Part shown: piece by piece, positions 5,552 through 7,627 of the stretch | Numbering within the stretch: the first letter of the stretch is position 1 | Layout: every line of letters begins with the position of its first letter | Assembly (NCBI GenBank): GCA_015520475.1 | Contig: WAQA01000215.1 | Coordinates: 1 to 7,627, forward strand | Direction of reading: 5' to 3' | DNA length: 7,627 nt | DNA from: Candidatus Bathyarchaeota archaeon | GTDB taxonomy: Archaea; Thermoproteota; Bathyarchaeia; Bathyarchaeales; WAQA01 | The notes under the pieces: model-generated | What the model was told of the DNA's origin: nothing | Databases searched by the model: none | The model's input: the letters and a program-made list of their open reading frames with translations, nothing else | Made by a program: the position numbers and the translations under genes

Positions 5552-6851
5552 CGAATCTTCCCTCAACAGCGTAGGCGTGATTGGATAATCCCTCAATCTC
5601 AGCTAGGGTTTTGATGGTCTCCTTCAGACTCATCAATCCCTCCCTTGAGCATTCTATAACCCCTATAATCTTGATGAAGTCTAGGATTGATAGTCCAGAG
5701 TATACGTGGCTGAAGCCCCATGTTGGGAGAACATGGTTTGTTCCAATTGCGTAGTCGCTGGCTGAGACGGGGGTGTAGGGCCCCACCAAGATTAAACCTG
5801 CAGAATTTACATTCTCAACGATGTATCCTGGATTTGAGGCTATAACCTCTAAATGTTCAGGGGCAAACCTGTCTATGAAGGCGACGGCTTCATCAGTATT
5901 GTTACATCTGATTATTAGGCAGTTCCTTAATATCGACTCTTCTAATATTCTCTTCCTCCTAGATCCTTTAATGATACGTTTAAGTTCTTCAGCTGTTTCT
6001 CTAGCTATCTTCTGGGATGTTGTTAGGAGGATTGGGATGCAGTCTGCTCCATGCTCCGCCTGTGAGATGAGGTCTAAGGCTATAAGATGCGGATCCGCTG
6101 TTTCATCGGCGAATATGAGGATCTCTGAGGGTCCGGCTGGAGCGTCAATCGGCACAATACTTGAGATCAGCATCTTAGCTGTTGTTACATATATGTTTCC
6201 TGGACCAACTATCTTCTCAACTGGTTTTATAGATTCTGTTCCGTAGGCCATGGCAGCTATCGCCTGTGCCCCTCCAACCCTATATATCTCTTTGACGCCG
6301 CATAGATCAGCCGTTACGAGAACAGCAGGATTTATCTCTCCATTCATGCTTGGGGGAGTACATACTATTATCCTATCTACACCGGCGGCTCTCGCCGGCG
6401 TAGCTGTCATTATCAGAGTGCTTGGGTAAGCTGCTTCTCCGCCTGGAATGTAGCATCCAACACTTCCTAGAGGGGACAATTTAAAGTATACTTTGACTCC
6501 TCGATTCTCAACCTTTAAGTTTAATCCTTCCATCCTCCTCCTTTCAAGTCTCTCTACACGTTCCATGAGGAATTTTATGGCTGATACCTGTCTCTCCGTT
6601 ACCTTCAAGTATGCTGATTCTATCTCTTCCCTTCCAACCTTAATATCCTCCGGATTCAATCTCACCCCATCAAACTTCTCTGTGAATTCTATTAGGGCTC
6701 TGTCCCCCCTTCTCCTAACATCATCGATTATCGATGATACGTAATCCTCAAGTTTCCGGTCTACAACCTGTAGATGCGGCCATCTTCTACTCCAGAAATC
6801 CTCTGGGAGAGACTTTACATCGATAATCTTCACTCCATCTCTCTCTGTCAT
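5538..6851 (-). CDS. hisD: Histidinol dehydrogenase (HisD)
   Basis: Zinc enzyme that makes the last two NAD-dependent oxidations, histidinol to histidinal to histidine. The 437 residues are full length. All catalytic and zinc-binding residues align with E. coli HisD at an offset of five or six: Gln264 and His267 in SQAEHG (E. coli Gln259, His262), Glu332 and His333 in FAPEHLE (Glu326, His327), Asp366 in SASDYAIGTNH (Asp360) and His425 in GLSNHA (His419). Family signatures YIPGG (134-138), GGAQAIAAMAYGT (193-205), VGPGN (215-219) and DAPAGPSE (236-243) are intact. The start ATG overlaps the hisG stop as ATGA, with GGGAG about 10 bases upstream, so the two are translationally coupled. Nothing suggests a loss of function, and identification is secure. 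Confidence 0.97.
   Translation of the reverse strand: MTERDGVKIIDVKSLPEDFWSRRWPHLQVVDRKLEDYVSSIIDDVRRRGDRALIEFTEKFDGVRLNPEDIKVGREEIESAYLKVTERQVSAIKFLMERVERLERRRMEGLNLKVENRGVKVYFKLSPLGSVGCYIPGGEAAYPSTLIMTATPARAAGVDRIIVCTPPSMNGEINPAVLVTADLCGVKEIYRVGGAQAIAAMAYGTESIKPVEKIVGPGNIYVTTAKMLISSIVPIDAPAGPSEILIFADETADPHLIALDLISQAEHGADCIPILLTTSQKIARETAEELKRIIKGSRRKRILEESILRNCLIIRCNNTDEAVAFIDRFAPEHLEVIASNPGYIVENVNSAGLILVGPYTPVSASDYAIGTNHVLPTWGFSHVYSGLSILDFIKIIGVIECSREGLMSLKETIKTLAEIEGLSNHAYAVEGRFDGED
5560..5565 (-). promoter_or_regulatory. Ribosome binding site deciding the hisC start
   Basis: On the minus strand the sequence TGAGGG lies 8 bases before the ATG at 5551-5549, inside the end of hisD. It matches the anti-Shine-Dalgarno core and supports this start over the in-frame TTG at 5596. 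Confidence 0.6.
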
Positions 6852-7627
6852 CCCTTCTTGTCTCCCTTAGATATCTCCTCTAATGGTAGAACCTGTCTAG
6901 GCTCATACACCACTAATCCCTGGGCAAGCCTTCTCAGAGCTGGTAGAAGCATCAGGAACTGTTCTCTATCTATCACCGTGTTCACTGAGTACCAGTCTCC
7001 ATCTGAGAGCGGTGATACTGTAGGCCTTTTCAAGGCTGGAAGATTCCTCAGTAGCTCCTGAAGATTCTTCTTATTCACATTCATGAATATGTGGAGCTTC
7101 TTTCTTCCATCTACAACCCCCTTCAGAAGGGTTAAGATATCATATATCTTCTCCTTCTTTCTGTTGTCTTTGAGTGCTTCTTTATTGGCTATAAGCACGG
7201 CTGTCGATGTCATGATAGTCTCAATCACCTTCAATTCGTTCTGTTCAAGTGAGGTTCCAGTCTCAGTCACCTCTATGATTACATCGGCGTCTTCAGGCGG
7301 TTTCGCCTCGGTTGCTCCGAATGAGAGGTATATGCTCACCATCTGATTCTCACCCTTCTTCCACCATGGTGTAACCATTAATGGATCCGCCTCTCCGAAG
7401 AACCGTTTATAGATAGGATTCTTCTTCAAGTACTCAGCCGAGATATTCAAGTATTCAGTGGATACCCTTAGCGTTCTCTTCTCAGTGAAGTGTCTGGTGA
7501 GGAGGGTGGAGAGTGAATCTATATCCCTCCAGGATTTCGGAACCGCTACGACAAGTTTAACCTTTGAGTATTCCAGGTCAAGTAGAACTTCAACTTCTGC
7601 TTTTGTCTCTACAACCCAGTCTAAACC
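6848..7627 (-). CDS. hisG: ATP phosphoribosyltransferase, long form (HisG; N-terminus outside window)
   Basis: First enzyme of histidine synthesis, joining ATP and PRPP. The frame is open to the right edge, giving 259 residues; about 60-75 N-terminal residues are missing judging by E. coli HisG. The visible part starts GLDWVVE, equivalent to the GENVLEE region, and runs through a KLVVAVP strand at 24-30. The PRPP-binding loop is VTETGTSLEQNEL at 120-132. Residues about 176-252 form the ACT-like regulatory domain (HIFMNV, then LPALKRPTVSPLSDGDW), so this is the long form that is feedback-inhibited by histidine and needs no HisZ. Residues about 68-96, with TPWWKKGEN, are longer than in bacterial HisG. 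A TTG at 7450 is not the start, because homology continues upstream of it. The gene couples to hisD through ATGA, and the operon promoter is out of view. Confidence 0.95.
   Translation of the reverse strand, partial: GLDWVVETKAEVEVLLDLEYSKVKLVVAVPKSWRDIDSLSTLLTRHFTEKRTLRVSTEYLNISAEYLKKNPIYKRFFGEADPLMVTPWWKKGENQMVSIYLSFGATEAKPPEDADVIIEVTETGTSLEQNELKVIETIMTSTAVLIANKEALKDNRKKEKIYDILTLLKGVVDGRKKLHIFMNVNKKNLQELLRNLPALKRPTVSPLSDGDWYSVNTVIDREQFLMLLPALRRLAQGLVVYEPRQVLPLEEISKGDKKG

Larger units (their letters stand above)
356..7627 (-). other. Histidine-tyrosine biosynthetic operon
   Basis: Nine genes share one strand with junctions, from hisG to tyrA, of -4, -14, -17, -4, +2, +24, +6 and +28 bases (negative numbers are overlaps). 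No gap could hold a full archaeal BRE/TATA promoter by itself, so one transcript beginning upstream of hisG is expected. The two aromatic genes sit at the 3' end. No convincing T-rich terminator is visible past tyrA, where the convergent Lrp-family gene begins at once. HisE, HisF and HisH are absent from the visible part. Confidence 0.75.

Noticed and set aside
5552..5596. hisC start at the TTG at 5596
   Set aside because: Rare start codon with no clear ribosome site and a 59-base overlap with hisD; the ATG at 5551 has TGAGGG at good spacing.
5821..6246. 141-codon open frame on the plus strand, opposite hisD
   Set aside because: Lies wholly across the conserved catalytic region of hisD, and its translation resembles no family.
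7425..7466. Imperfect 21-base tandem repeat encoding two EYL-containing heptads in hisG
   Set aside because: About 15 of 21 bases match, but the protein stretch agrees with the usual HisG pattern of two tyrosines at this spacing. It is better explained by protein constraint than by a recent duplication.

Overview
The window is an archaeal amino-acid biosynthesis locus. Nine genes lie head to tail on the minus strand: seven histidine genes or candidates, then two genes that take chorismate towards tyrosine. A tenth gene, an Lrp/AsnC-type regulator, enters from the left edge on the plus strand and meets the end of the operon tail to tail. An archaeal origin, probably a thermophile of the Thermoproteota (TACK) side, is suggested by the archaeal style of several proteins, heavy AGA/AGG arginine and ATA isoleucine codon use, the Lrp-type regulator and very tight packing. 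The compact HisB loop and the TPWW-containing insert in HisG point the same way. I cannot fix the lineage from sequence alone. G+C looks to be in the mid-40s per cent by eye.

Layout in order of transcription, right to left: hisG (7627..6848, 5' end outside the window), hisD (6851..5538), hisC (5551..4430), a HAD-family phosphatase (4446..3238), hisB (3241..2666), hisA (2663..1929), hisI (1904..1575), an AroQ-type chorismate mutase (1568..1287) and tyrA prephenate dehydrogenase (1258..356). Junctions are 4-base ATGA overlaps (hisG/hisD, HAD/hisB), overlaps of 14 and 17 bases (hisD/hisC, hisC/HAD), or gaps of 2 to 28 bases. Several starts have a Shine-Dalgarno-like GGAG or GAGG inside the preceding gene. 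No gap is long enough for an obvious internal promoter, so one transcript starting upstream of hisG is likely.

The encoded steps are ATP-phosphoribosyl transfer (HisG), PR-AMP ring opening (HisI), ProFAR isomerisation (HisA), IGP dehydration (HisB), transamination (HisC), probable dephosphorylation of histidinol phosphate (the HAD protein, inferred) and oxidation to histidine (HisD). HisE, HisH and HisF are not in the window and must lie elsewhere, perhaps upstream of hisG. Linking hisC to chorismate mutase and TyrA raises the possibility that this aminotransferase also serves tyrosine synthesis.

The region is mostly ordinary. The points most worth checking are the large-cap HAD protein as a histidinol-phosphatase, the joint his-tyrosine operon, a missing active-site arginine in the chorismate mutase, and an 11-codon reading frame that exactly bridges aroQ and tyrA.
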